Part shown: piece after piece, positions 36,364 through 45,382 of the stretch
Position numbering within the stretch: the first letter of the stretch is position 1
Layout of the letters: the number at the start of each line of letters is the position of its first letter
Assembly: GCA_002069785.1 (NCBI GenBank)
Contig: MWCA01000023.1
Coordinates: forward strand, 1-62,515
Length of the DNA stretch: 62,515 nucleotides
Direction of reading: 5' to 3'
Source: Lentisphaerae bacterium ADurb.Bin242
GTDB taxonomy: Bacteria > Verrucomicrobiota > Lentisphaeria > Victivallales > UBA1829
Notes under the pieces: model-generated
The model's database searches: none
Seen by the model: the letters and a program-made list of their open reading frames with translations, nothing else
What the model was told of the DNA's origin: nothing
Made by a program: the position numbers and the translations under genes

Positions 36364-36711
36364 ATGAAACATTGTTCCGATTCAAATTGTTCCAAACAGC
36401 ATAAGGCCGAGGTTTTTTCTCCCGCCGGACTGGTTGCCTATGCAGAGGGGTCGGTGGTGAGCCGCACCATCCTCGAGAACCGCGGCGGCACGGTGACGCT
36501 CTTTGCCTTCGCCTCCGGTGAAGGTTTAAGCGAACATGCCGCACCTTTCGACGCATTGGTCAATGTGCTTGACGGGGAAGTAAAAATCACCATCGGCGGA
36601 CAACCGCATCACCTGAAAAGCGGCGAAAGCATTATCATGCCTGCCAACATTCCGCATGCGCTGGCCTCCGTCACCGCATTCAAAATGATGCTGGTGATGC
36701 TCAAGGCGTGA
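36364..36711 (+). CDS. Small cupin-domain protein
   Basis: The protein has 115 residues from the ATG at 36364, seven bases after GGAGGAGG. The single cupin-2 barrel shows GEGLSEHAAPFDALVNVLDG and GESIIMPANIPHAL, with two metal-binding His (SEHAAP and IPHAL) but a weaker set of other ligands than the full consensus. The N-terminus has Cys and His residues (KHCSDSNCSKQH) that may bind metal. It is monocistronic and convergent with aroE. Role unknown; such cupins often sense or bind small carboxylates. Confidence 0.85.
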   Translation: MKHCSDSNCSKQHKAEVFSPAGLVAYAEGSVVSRTILENRGGTVTLFAFASGEGLSEHAAPFDALVNVLDGEVKITIGGQPHHLKSGESIIMPANIPHALASVTAFKMMLVMLKA

Positions 36712-36774
36712 TCGCCGGGACCGTCAGGCAGCCCCTGATGTTTTCTGACTACGCTCGGCGAACTCTGTCGGATT

Positions 36775-37623
36775 CTAATGCTGCCGGGCGTGGGCTTCCT
36801 GCAGCGCCTTGCGCATGGCTTCCAGCGGTGCGTCGCGTCCGGTCCAGATGGAGAACGACTTCGCCCCCTGGTGAAGCAGCATGCCCAGGCCGTCGGCATG
36901 GAGAATTCCTTTTTCCTCCGCGTATTTGAGCAGATGCGTCCGCTTGTAGATGGTGTCGAAGAAGCAGATTTTTGCGGGGAGGAGTTCCGGCGGGATCGGG
37001 GCGGGATCGTCTGTTTTCAGGCCGAGGCTGGTACACTGGATCGCCGCTGTCGAACGGTTCAGGAAATCTTCCACGGCGGAGAGGTCGGCGAGGGACGCCG
37101 TATGAATTTCCAGAGACGGAAAATGCGCGGCGATTTCATCCGCCAGCGCCTCTGCGGTGGAGAGGGTCCGGTTCAGGAGAAACAGCTTCCGGAGGCCCTT
37201 CCGGGCGAAATGAAACGCTGTGGCGCGGGCGGCTCCCCCGCAGCCAAGGAAAACGGCCGTATTGCCGGCGATCCGGTAGCGGAACGCTTCCAGCAGGGCG
37301 TTTTCGAGTCCGTAGCCGTCGGTGGAGGTTCCCGACAGATGTCCGTTGCGGTTGGTTACGGTGTTGATGCTCCCGGCCGGGGCGGCTTCCGGATCGATTT
37401 CATCCAGAAACGGAATGACCGCGTTTTTATGCGGGACGGTGATGTTGAAGCCCGCGAGTCTCTTGCGGGCGTCGGCGACAAAATCCTCCAGTTCCTCGGG
37501 GAGAACGTGGACCGCGATATATTCCCCGTCCACACACAGCGCCTGAAACGCCGCGTTCTGCATCGGGGGAGAGAGCGAGTGGGCAACCGGCGAGCCGATG
37601 ACGGCATAAATCTTCTTTTTCAT
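36775..37623 (-). CDS. aroE: Shikimate dehydrogenase
   Basis: The protein has 282 residues from the ATG at 37623; an upstream frame to 37695 has no better site. It reduces 3-dehydroshikimate with NADPH. The substrate loop SPVAHSLSPPMQNAAF, catalytic Lys in NITVPHKNAVI, GTSTDGYGLENAL and the nucleotide loop FLGCGGAARATAFH are all seen. The second basic motif LLNRTLSTAEAL fits NADPH use. It belongs to chorismate synthesis and stands alone here. Confidence 0.95.
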   Translation of the reverse strand: MKKKIYAVIGSPVAHSLSPPMQNAAFQALCVDGEYIAVHVLPEELEDFVADARKRLAGFNITVPHKNAVIPFLDEIDPEAAPAGSINTVTNRNGHLSGTSTDGYGLENALLEAFRYRIAGNTAVFLGCGGAARATAFHFARKGLRKLFLLNRTLSTAEALADEIAAHFPSLEIHTASLADLSAVEDFLNRSTAAIQCTSLGLKTDDPAPIPPELLPAKICFFDTIYKRTHLLKYAEEKGILHADGLGMLLHQGAKSFSIWTGRDAPLEAMRKALQEAHARQH

Positions 37624-37755
37624 TGGACAACTCCGTTTGCGGAAACGTAGCACGGAAAGCGTTTTTTGCAAACGGACTCCGTATTTTTTCGGCAAAGAAA
37701 GCCCCGGCGGTTCGGGCCGGGGCGGTGGAAGAAGTCTTTTTTGCGGGAAACTTTT

Positions 37756-38613
37756 TCAGAGTTTCGCGATCTGGCTGGCCATTTTGTCGGCGAGCGCGGC
37801 ATCCGGCAGGACCAGGTCGGGCAGACGGCTGAACGGGATCATTTCCACCGTGAAGGGACCCTTGTAGCCGATCTTGTCGAGTTCGGCGAAGAGCGCCTTG
37901 AAATCGACCACGCCTTTGAAAAGGTCGTCGCCGAAATTGTGAAGGCCCCCGGCGCAGTCGGTCTCCTCGAAATTCTTGAGGTGGACCGCCTTGATGTATT
38001 TGCCGAGAATCTCCGGGAAATCCTGTGCGCGCCCGGTCAGGGAGGCATTGCCCGCGTCGAAATAGATTCCGACGTATTTCGATTGGAACTGATCCAGGAA
38101 AAACTTCCATTCCATGGGGGAGATCAGGAAGCGGTTCCAGACGTTTTCCAGCGCGATGTTGACCTTGAGTTTTTCCGCGAGCGGGATCAGTTTGCGGATG
38201 GCGGCCGTGGCGTTTTTCCAGACCTTCTTATAGCTCATTACCGGGCGGGACGGGTCCCAGGCGACGCGGGTCGCACCGGGGACCACCAGAATGGATTCCG
38301 CGCCGATCCAGGCCGCGATCTGGAGATATTTCTTCACGAAAGCGAGCGCCTTGGCGCGTTCGGTTTTGTCATCCGCGGCAAGGGCACAGCTCCATCCGGC
38401 GCCGGAAGCGAGCGTGCGCAGTCCGATGCCCTTGGAGGCGGCGTAGGCGGCGATCTTTTCGCACTCTTCTTTCGTGATATCGATCTTGAGGGCGTCGCCG
38501 ACCGTGAGTTCCACGCCGTCAAGTTTCTTTTTCGCGGCCCAGTCGATGAATTCGTACGGGGTCTTTTTTCCGTCGAAACCGCCGAATACCCAGTAGTTCA
38601 GTGCCTTGTACAT
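37756..38613 (-). CDS. Sugar phosphate isomerase/epimerase (xylose-isomerase-like TIM barrel)
   Basis: The protein has 285 residues of the AP-endonuclease-2/xylose-isomerase-like barrel. Typical metal-site pieces are visible: DGVELTVGD, NIALENVWN, GIYFDAGNA, KAVHLKNFEE and FTVEMIPF, giving Glu, Asp, His and Glu ligands. It follows the Gfo/Idh gene by 12 bases, a pairing usual in inositol, keto-sugar and rare-sugar breakdown. The exact substrate is unknown. It is probably activated by the divergent PocR-AraC regulator. Confidence 0.88.
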   Translation of the reverse strand: MYKALNYWVFGGFDGKKTPYEFIDWAAKKKLDGVELTVGDALKIDITKEECEKIAAYAASKGIGLRTLASGAGWSCALAADDKTERAKALAFVKKYLQIAAWIGAESILVVPGATRVAWDPSRPVMSYKKVWKNATAAIRKLIPLAEKLKVNIALENVWNRFLISPMEWKFFLDQFQSKYVGIYFDAGNASLTGRAQDFPEILGKYIKAVHLKNFEETDCAGGLHNFGDDLFKGVVDFKALFAELDKIGYKGPFTVEMIPFSRLPDLVLPDAALADKMASQIAKL

Positions 38614-38625
38614 CGCAGTCCCTCC

Positions 38626-39663
38626 TCAGTATTTGATTGTGACTTTCTTGCCGGTGTCCACGGATTTCTGTTCGGCCATGGCGATTTTGAAACTGTCGAG
38701 AACATCGTCGAATGTCTGGTATTTATCGGGCGTGATTCCCTTCCTGACGCAATCGACGAAATAGGCCAGTTCCTTATGCCAGCCGGTCGTGGCTTCCACC
38801 TTCGGGGATTCCACGCGGCCGTTTTTCCAGTAGACTTTGAAGCCTTCGGCCATCAGGCGGACGGTGGCCTTTTCGCAGATGATCTGGAAGGTCATTTCAA
38901 ACGGGGTGGTCCGGGGAGCGCTCCAGCCGCCCTCGGCTTCGACCAGGGCGCCGTTGTCGAAGTGGTAGAGGGTGATGACGTGGTCCGTGCCGCCCTTGCT
39001 GACGATGTTGGCGCCGATGGAGGTCACCGCGGTCGGGCGTCCGAAAAAATAGCGGACAAGGTCGGTGTCGTGAAGGTGCATGTCCAGAAGCGCGCCGCCG
39101 GAACGGGCGCCGTCCATGAACCAGTTCTGCCACGCGTTGCCGGCGATGTCGGGCGAGAGGCGGCGGAAGGTGGCGGTGAGGACCTTGCCGTAGACTCCGG
39201 CCTTGAACTGTTCATACGTATAGCGGTATTCGGGCCAGGCGCGGACGCACATCCCGAAGTTGACGAACTGCTTCGTGTTTTTGACGGCTTTTTCCACGCG
39301 GGCGGCCTGTTTCAGGTCCCGGCACAGGGGTTTTTCCGAAAAAACGTGCTTTCCCGCGGCAAGGGCGGCGATGATGTAGTCCGCGTGATCGGGCGTCGGA
39401 CAGCAGATGTCGACGACGTCCACGTTCGGGTCCTTGACAAGGTCGAAACCGGACTTGTAGACCTGAACGCCGGTCAGGTTCAGCGGCTTCGAGTTGTCCG
39501 CGTTGCCGATGTTGCCGACCACCTTGGAGACATCGCCTTTCCGCTTGGCCGCGTCCACGTCGGCCAGCGCCACGATCTGCGCGTCCTTCATGGCTTCGTA
39601 AATTCGGAAATGTGTGCTGCCCATGAATCCGAGACCGATCAAACCGATTCTGACTTTTTTCAT
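38626..39663 (-). CDS. Gfo/Idh/MocA-family oxidoreductase
   Basis: The protein has 345 residues from the ATG at 39663, with GGAGG eight bases upstream. The Rossmann loop is RIGLIGLGFMGSTHFRIYEA, and the family EKP motif is in HVFSEKPLCRD. It oxidises or reduces a sugar-like substrate with NAD(P). First gene of a two-gene operon with the isomerase at 37756. It is divergent from the AraC regulator at 39815. Confidence 0.93.
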   Translation of the reverse strand: MKKVRIGLIGLGFMGSTHFRIYEAMKDAQIVALADVDAAKRKGDVSKVVGNIGNADNSKPLNLTGVQVYKSGFDLVKDPNVDVVDICCPTPDHADYIIAALAAGKHVFSEKPLCRDLKQAARVEKAVKNTKQFVNFGMCVRAWPEYRYTYEQFKAGVYGKVLTATFRRLSPDIAGNAWQNWFMDGARSGGALLDMHLHDTDLVRYFFGRPTAVTSIGANIVSKGGTDHVITLYHFDNGALVEAEGGWSAPRTTPFEMTFQIICEKATVRLMAEGFKVYWKNGRVESPKVEATTGWHKELAYFVDCVRKGITPDKYQTFDDVLDSFKIAMAEQKSVDTGKKVTIKY

Positions 39664-39717
39664 TTTTTCATCCTCCTGCATTTGGATTGGAAAAACAATT
39701 TCCGCATTTTCGCAATT

Positions 39718-39746
39718 ATTATACTTGCAAAAAGCCGTTCCGTAAA
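39718..39746 (-). promoter_or_regulatory. Promoter of the Gfo/Idh-isomerase operon, weak -35
   Basis: On the minus strand, TATAAT (39718-39723) is perfect, while the hexamer 17 bases upstream, TTTACG (39741-39746), is poor. That pattern fits an activator-dependent promoter, in keeping with the divergent AraC-type gene. Confidence 0.5.
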
Positions 39747-39814
39747 TAGATTAATCGGCAAAAGAATGGACTTTTCTGCAAAAATGCAGTTTTTTCTTAA
39801 AAAAGAGAGGGCGT

Positions 39815-40657
39815 ATGGCCGGAAATATTTCCCTGGAACTGATCCTTCACAATGAGGTGCAGCAGCTGTTGGACAACTTTGCCTCGGTGATGCGGGCGCA
39901 TGTGGTTTTTTTCGGGCCGGACGGCGAGGTTTTGAGGCAGGGGCGGAGCGAAGGAAACTGCCGGTTCTGCCAATATATGCAGAAGTATTTCACGCTGGGA
40001 CGGTGCGAGCGGCTGGACAAGGAGAAGCAGCGCCTGGCGCGTACGACCGGAAAATGCCAGTCGTATCTGTGTCATGCGGGATTGTGGGAGGCGGTCATGG
40101 CGGTGATGCCGGAAGGCGAACTGCTCGGATATGTGATGTTCGGACAGTTCCGCAGCACGGAGAAACTCCCGGAAAACATCCGCAAGCTGGCGCCTTCCAA
40201 AAAGGAGCTGGCCGCGGTGGAGAAGGCTTTCCGGGACCTGCCGTATCTGTCGCCGGACGGAATGGAGAATCTGACCGGGCTCATGAAGATGCTGGTCGGC
40301 TATATCGTGCGGAGCGAACTGGTCACGAGGGGAGGGGACTATCTTTTCCGCGCGCTGAACCGGTATCTGGAGGAAAACCTGTCCCGGGATGTGACGATCG
40401 CCGATGCCGCGCGGCATCTCGGGCGGAGCGTCTCCACGCTGTCTCATTTTCTCCAGAAAAACAATGAGACCAGCTTCAAGAAACTGCTGATCGAAAAACG
40501 TCTGAGACGGGCGGAAAAACGGCTGTCGGAACACCCCGAAATGAGCATCGCGGAAGCCGCCGACGGCGCCGGAATCCATGATCCCTATTATTTCTCGCGG
40601 ATTTACCGGAAATACCGGGGCATGACCCCCGGAGATTTCCGCCGGAAACGGTTATGA
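39815..40657 (+). CDS. AraC-family regulator with PocR sensor domain
   Basis: The protein has 280 residues. Residues 1-165 are a PocR-type ligand-binding domain with its Cys pattern (CRFCQYMQ, GRCERL, GKCQSYLCHAG). The last ~100 residues hold two AraC helix-turn-helix units, including DVTIADAARHLGRSVSTLSH and the second MSIAEAADGAGIHDPYYFSR. It probably activates the divergent Gfo/Idh-isomerase operon. A small hairpin followed by TTTTTT in its leader (39777-39796) could be an attenuator. Confidence 0.9.
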   Translation: MAGNISLELILHNEVQQLLDNFASVMRAHVVFFGPDGEVLRQGRSEGNCRFCQYMQKYFTLGRCERLDKEKQRLARTTGKCQSYLCHAGLWEAVMAVMPEGELLGYVMFGQFRSTEKLPENIRKLAPSKKELAAVEKAFRDLPYLSPDGMENLTGLMKMLVGYIVRSELVTRGGDYLFRALNRYLEENLSRDVTIADAARHLGRSVSTLSHFLQKNNETSFKKLLIEKRLRRAEKRLSEHPEMSIAEAADGAGIHDPYYFSRIYRKYRGMTPGDFRRKRL

Positions 40658-42574
40658 CCGGCCGGTCAGCTCCCTGCGCAGCTGTTCGATTTCCTTCCGC
40701 AGACGCTCTTCCGCCTCGAAAAGTTTGCCATCCATTTTCTTCGGGCGGAGGATTTCGACTTTGGCCGTCGAGAGCGCGATTGCCAGCGGAATGTCGCCCC
40801 AACGCAGGAATCCGGGCACCGGCATCGCCATGTTGAAATATTCCGGAATGCCTGTCCCCGAGAAAAGATAACTGCCCGGAGCGTCCTCATAGACGACGCG
40901 GTCGATTTTTCCGTGAACAATCGAGGCGAACAGCGAGGCCACGGCGGTTTCACCCGCGCCGTGAAGCGTAACGGTTTTCGCCTTGAAATGTTCCGTCAGG
41001 AACCCCCGGAGAGCTTCCAGTTCCCGCACCCATTCGCCGATGACGGTCCGCCCCAGCCACAACTGCCAGCGGGCGAAGTCGTGATACGGGGTGATCCCGT
41101 TGGGATTCGGCTGGTTTTCGCCGTGTCCGGAAAGATCGGCCAATGCCAGCGAAGCGTCTGTATCCGGGATCGCGATTTTTTCTTTGCCGTGCGGATGCGT
41201 CATGAGGATGAATTCTTTTCCCTGCGGCTTTACCGCCAGCGGTAGCTGCCGTCCATCGGAGAATGTGAGCGTAAAACGCTTCCAGCCGTCGAGCTCGTTA
41301 TGTTCCGTTGCGTCCGCGACGGAAAGCGGAGCTCCCATCCGGAGAATCGTTTTCAGCTCCTGGACTTTTTCCCTGCGGACGAACGATTTTTTCCGGAGCA
41401 TCGCCGCCCGTAATTTGGCTCCTTCGATCCGGCAGTGCGCCGCGATCGAACGAACCTCCGCCGGACACTCCCCTTTCGGAAACACCATCAGTTTTCCTTC
41501 CGGGACACACTCGAACGGCGGTTCGGCCTCCGGCATGCCGAGTCCTTTTCCCTTCAGATGAAGATTGAACCAGCCGAGCATGGTTTCCCGGATTTCCGCC
41601 CAGTAGCCGTGGGTTGTATTGAAAATCTGATAGGTGAACTTTTCATCGCTGTCGAGGAGGCGGAACACCCTGCGCGCATTCTCCCAGGAACGGAGCATCT
41701 CCTTCGCCTGGAACGCCTCGTTGCTGTCCATCAGCGCAGTGCAGATTTTGAGCGCCCGCGGAGCTGCGAGCGCAAGCACGCCGGACTCCTCCGTGAACGT
41801 CAGGCCGTCCGTAAGAAGTTCGCAGACGCAGTTGATGGAGTGCACATAGCTGTCGAAGGAACCGACGCTGACCACCGGGACTGACGCCTGAATCCGGTCG
41901 TCCATCGCGGTCAGCCACATGGTCTGGTTGCCGCCGCCGCTGGCGCCGGTTGCGCCGATTTTTTGTTTGTCCACGTACGGAAGGGAGCAGAGCAGATCCA
42001 CCCCGCGCATGTTGTCGACGACCTGGCATCCCATCAGGCTTTCCCCGATGTTGAGAAGCGAAGCCCCCAGCGTTCTTCCGTGATACTCGAAGACGCTGTG
42101 TTCGGATGCGCGTTCGCCCGCGCCGAAGGCGTCGACGCACAGACACACATAGCCGCTTTGCGCGAGAAGATGTCCGCGCGCCTGGACCCGTTCGGCGATC
42201 TTGCCCTGCTGCCAGTGACCGTGCATATTGATCACGCCGGGGAAGGGGCCCTTGCCGTCCGGCACATACAAGTTGGCCGTGACATAGAATCCCTTCCGGC
42301 TCTGGTACGCAAGCTTCCGGATGGAATATCCCTTCATGCGGACCGTTCCGTATTCGCGGCAGTCCAGCGGCAGTTCCGAATCGTATTTCACGCCCACTTT
42401 TTCCCAGATCGTTTTCCGGAGGAACTGGCGGTGCGCGTTCCACTCCTTTTTCGAACCGCACGGGAGTTCCGCCCACTGGCGGAAACGTCTCGACGCCTCC
42501 ATGCGCAATGCGAGTTCGCCGTCATTCCCGGAAATGTTGTTCCAGACCTTCGGAATCGTGTTTTCGACCGTCAT
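40652..42574 (-). CDS. Alpha/beta-hydrolase, acetyl-xylan-esterase/dienelactone-hydrolase-like
   Basis: The protein has 640 residues without a signal peptide. An alpha/beta-hydrolase domain covers about residues 60-350, with ANLYVPDGKGPFPGVINMHG, the nucleophile elbow in GATGASGGGNQTMW (Ser), and a late His in FNTTHGYW. The C-terminal ~280 residues appear to be a second, decayed hydrolase-like region (SLALADLSGHGENQ, KTVTLHGAGETAVASL). Last gene of the minus-strand array led by the pseudopilin at 49833. Its end overlaps the convergent AraC gene by six bases. A deacetylase for sugar esters is plausible. Confidence 0.75.
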   Translation of the reverse strand: MTVENTIPKVWNNISGNDGELALRMEASRRFRQWAELPCGSKKEWNAHRQFLRKTIWEKVGVKYDSELPLDCREYGTVRMKGYSIRKLAYQSRKGFYVTANLYVPDGKGPFPGVINMHGHWQQGKIAERVQARGHLLAQSGYVCLCVDAFGAGERASEHSVFEYHGRTLGASLLNIGESLMGCQVVDNMRGVDLLCSLPYVDKQKIGATGASGGGNQTMWLTAMDDRIQASVPVVSVGSFDSYVHSINCVCELLTDGLTFTEESGVLALAAPRALKICTALMDSNEAFQAKEMLRSWENARRVFRLLDSDEKFTYQIFNTTHGYWAEIRETMLGWFNLHLKGKGLGMPEAEPPFECVPEGKLMVFPKGECPAEVRSIAAHCRIEGAKLRAAMLRKKSFVRREKVQELKTILRMGAPLSVADATEHNELDGWKRFTLTFSDGRQLPLAVKPQGKEFILMTHPHGKEKIAIPDTDASLALADLSGHGENQPNPNGITPYHDFARWQLWLGRTVIGEWVRELEALRGFLTEHFKAKTVTLHGAGETAVASLFASIVHGKIDRVVYEDAPGSYLFSGTGIPEYFNMAMPVPGFLRWGDIPLAIALSTAKVEILRPKKMDGKLFEAEERLRKEIEQLRRELTGRS

Positions 42575-42688
42575 ATCAATCCTGGCTCCTTGTTGGATTT
42601 CACGCTGTTGTTCAGCAGTCCTGTTTTTCTCCCGATCCTGAATAATGTATCACATTTTTGGACGGAGGCAACCGGGAAATCCATTTTT

Positions 42689-44446
42689 TCATGAGTACAG
42701 CATTTTCAGCCGGTCCATTTTGCGCCGGATATGATCCGGACTGAAAAGGCGGGCGTGCGCTTCCGGGTGAAATCCCTGCCGCCTGTCTTTTTCCGTGAAA
42801 ACCAGTGCTTTTTCAAGGATGCGGAGTTCCTTCCTTGCAAGGGCGGAAAGCTTCTTTTCTGAACCGGCGTTCCAGTTCAGCCGGAGACGGTATGCCTTGT
42901 AGGTGTTGACGAGGCTGTGCCAGATGGTTCCGATCAGCCGGATATTATTGAGTTCCAGTTCGGCATGTTCGGAGTTCGAGCCGCTCACTGCTTCGGCGAA
43001 AAGCTCTGCTGCTTTGTCCCAATGTTCTGCAAGGTGTTCGAGATGCTCGATGACTTCGTCAAGCGGGAACATGTTTTCCGGAAGCAATCCGTTGTCCGTG
43101 TCGCAAACCACCGACCGGGAAAGATCGTCGCCGCGCACTGCATCCAGATGCGATGGCCCGCAGGATATTCCGCTCAGGGAGCCGCGTTCATAGATTTCGT
43201 GGTAACCGAGGGTATAGTTTGCCGGCGAGTTGTAGAGGAATGGCATTGAAAACGGATAAGAGAGCATGGCTTTGCCGAAAGCCGCCCATGCGCCGGTTGT
43301 TTTGGTTCCGTCGCATCCGGGGAAATAGTCCGAGGCAAAGGAGGCCAGTTCATTTTTTTCATTTTCCGTTCTCTTCAAGGTCAGGAACCGCGTGAACCCG
43401 ACGGTATTTGCGGAATAGAAATTGCCGAAATTCCAGCATCCGACAAAACCGTCGAACCCCATCCGGTTCAGCCGGACGGCTTTCTTGTAAACACTGTCCA
43501 TGAGAGGCAGGCTCACCACGGTTGCCAGTTCATGCGTCGTGCCGATTTGGAGTTTTGCAATACTCCGCATTCCGCGGCGGTCCGCATATCCCTTCATGAC
43601 AACGCATTTGTCCGATGGGCCCGGGAATATCAGGCTGTATTCGTTTATGAGCATTCGGGGATGCTTCCAGAGGTCCAGGGAGCCTCCTATTTCAAAAGTG
43701 GTCATCAGGGTGAAATCGGACGGCAGGTTGTCGAGAATTTTCCGATAAGGAGGAAGATAGCCCCACATATCCCAGCCCCAGTCCCACAAAATGAACTCAA
43801 AAGAGGAACTCTTTGAGCGGATTCCCCGGTGCATCGCAAGAATGATGTCTGTTACGATTCCGGCGGGTTCCCTTTCACCGCAGCGGGGACATCGGATCGC
43901 AAAATGAGGATCGTTTTTTCTCTGCCGGTGACTGTAGCAATGGGCCGGCATTTCCGAGGCGGTGATGAGAAACAGTCCTCCAAGTCCCGGCATTGTTTCC
44001 GTGATTTCCCTGGAAACGTTTTCAATCCATTCCCGGACCCGTGGAACCGATACACAAAGACTTCTCGCATTCTTCGATTCATACATGGTTCCGCCGCAGT
44101 CGGGATGGTTTTCCCAGAACTCTGTTTCGGAGAGCGGTACGGCCCGCGGCATTTGAAGGTAGAAATAGACGTCGATTCCATATTTTGCCGCATGCGCAAT
44201 CAGTTCATTGACCTTCTTCTGATGGGTTTTCGCGTTTTTCCCGAGTTCGGAAAAGGGTAAGGCCGAAACGATGTGATGGGGAACGGCATGAACCCAGATT
44301 CCATTGAAGCCGTTTTTTGCGATTCCGGAAAGTTCTTCGTCGGTATAGACATCCACGGCGGTACAGGTTTCATCCATGAGATCCGTGTCATAATCCGTTG
44401 CGAAGTCGCTGTGCGGCGACCGCCAGATTCTGATTGTATCTTTCAT
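42689..44446 (-). CDS. Glycoside-hydrolase-like TIM-barrel protein
   Basis: The protein has 585 residues and no signal peptide. Barrel-like strands include GFNGIWVHAVPHH, IDVYFYLQMPRAVP and GLFLITASEMPAHCY. A CPRCGERE cluster is followed by helix and strand FEFILWDWGWDMW, recalling the Cys cluster of DUF4838 proteins. The C-terminal ~150 residues are helical. It is related in architecture to GH20- or DUF4838-type glycosidases, but no catalytic family is assigned. It lies between the M55 peptidase and the esterase in the same array. Confidence 0.6.
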   Translation of the reverse strand: MKDTIRIWRSPHSDFATDYDTDLMDETCTAVDVYTDEELSGIAKNGFNGIWVHAVPHHIVSALPFSELGKNAKTHQKKVNELIAHAAKYGIDVYFYLQMPRAVPLSETEFWENHPDCGGTMYESKNARSLCVSVPRVREWIENVSREITETMPGLGGLFLITASEMPAHCYSHRQRKNDPHFAIRCPRCGEREPAGIVTDIILAMHRGIRSKSSSFEFILWDWGWDMWGYLPPYRKILDNLPSDFTLMTTFEIGGSLDLWKHPRMLINEYSLIFPGPSDKCVVMKGYADRRGMRSIAKLQIGTTHELATVVSLPLMDSVYKKAVRLNRMGFDGFVGCWNFGNFYSANTVGFTRFLTLKRTENEKNELASFASDYFPGCDGTKTTGAWAAFGKAMLSYPFSMPFLYNSPANYTLGYHEIYERGSLSGISCGPSHLDAVRGDDLSRSVVCDTDNGLLPENMFPLDEVIEHLEHLAEHWDKAAELFAEAVSGSNSEHAELELNNIRLIGTIWHSLVNTYKAYRLRLNWNAGSEKKLSALARKELRILEKALVFTEKDRRQGFHPEAHARLFSPDHIRRKMDRLKMLYS

Positions 44447-44577
44447 TTTTCTTCCTTCACATCCGGGGTTTCAGAATGCAAGAATTTTAACATTCGTATA
44501 ATAAATTCCAGATAGTCCCGGAAATTTACTTTTATCCGGGTCCTTTTCATATTTTCCTTGGGATTGCGGAGAAAGCC

Positions 44578-45354
44578 TCACATTTTCCATAGAGCTTCTT
44601 CCACGGTGGCCGCGGTGACTTCCCATGTCCGGGCATCGATCATTTTATAGTTCGGCAGGTTGACCGGAGCATAGTTCCGCTGTGCGCCCTGTGTCCGGAC
44701 AACAACCGGAGTGTCCGCCTTGCGGAGGGGGATTTTCCCGATCCGGTCAATGGCTTCGATGGTTTTTGCTTCGATCAGAGCATGAGCTTGTTCCGCGGAA
44801 AGCATGCAAACGGTATTGACGGCATAGGCTTTTTTGACCTGGCATGTCACAACTTCAGGGAGCCATTCGGCGGCTTCGCGGCATAATTTGTCGTCGCCGC
44901 TCGTCATAATGACGGGAACGCCGTATTCAGCGGCGACAGCGGCATCGAGCGCAAACTCGCCGACTTCCATCCCGTTGAGCCATTTATTCTGAATGCCGCG
45001 CGGGGAATAGGTGTGATCCAGAAACGCGGCGGCAGTTCCCGCTTTCGCATGATATCCGAGCAGAATCAGCGCACGGGAGCCCTCCAGTCCCGGATAACGC
45101 ATCCCCTGTATGCCGCCTTGTAACAGTTCCGCCCTCGGATCGAGTTTTTCCCACAGAATATTGTAGCCGGACCAGTGTCCGTCCTGAATCAAGACTTCGG
45201 TCGCTCCGGCCCGGAAGCATCCGCGAACACATGCATTGACATCGTCCGTCAGAAATTGCTGTCCCCTTGCATAATGGACGGCGCCCGGCTCCGTGTAGTT
45301 TTCGTGAGAAATTCCGCTGATCCCTTCCATGTCGGCGAAGATGTATATTTTCAT
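44578..45354 (-). CDS. M55-family D-aminopeptidase (DppA-like)
   Basis: The protein has 258 residues with AAAGGAGG before the ATG. It carries the M55 zinc-site signatures: YIFADMEGISGISH with Asp and Glu, VLIQDGHWSG, LLGYHAKAGT with His, and TSGDDKLCRE. DppA-like enzymes cleave D-amino-acid dipeptides such as D-Ala-D-Ala. It stands between two glycosidase-like genes, so a role in using a peptide-bearing glycan, perhaps peptidoglycan fragments, is possible but inferred. Confidence 0.92.
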   Translation of the reverse strand: MKIYIFADMEGISGISHENYTEPGAVHYARGQQFLTDDVNACVRGCFRAGATEVLIQDGHWSGYNILWEKLDPRAELLQGGIQGMRYPGLEGSRALILLGYHAKAGTAAAFLDHTYSPRGIQNKWLNGMEVGEFALDAAVAAEYGVPVIMTSGDDKLCREAAEWLPEVVTCQVKKAYAVNTVCMLSAEQAHALIEAKTIEAIDRIGKIPLRKADTPVVVRTQGAQRNYAPVNLPNYKMIDARTWEVTAATVEEALWKM

Positions 45355-45382
45355 CGGGGAAAGCCTCCTTTTGTTCAGCGTA

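Noticed and set aside
37666..39855. A 729-codon plus-strand frame
   Set aside because: It is antisense to the isomerase and Gfo/Idh genes, which have intact family motifs and ribosome-binding sites.
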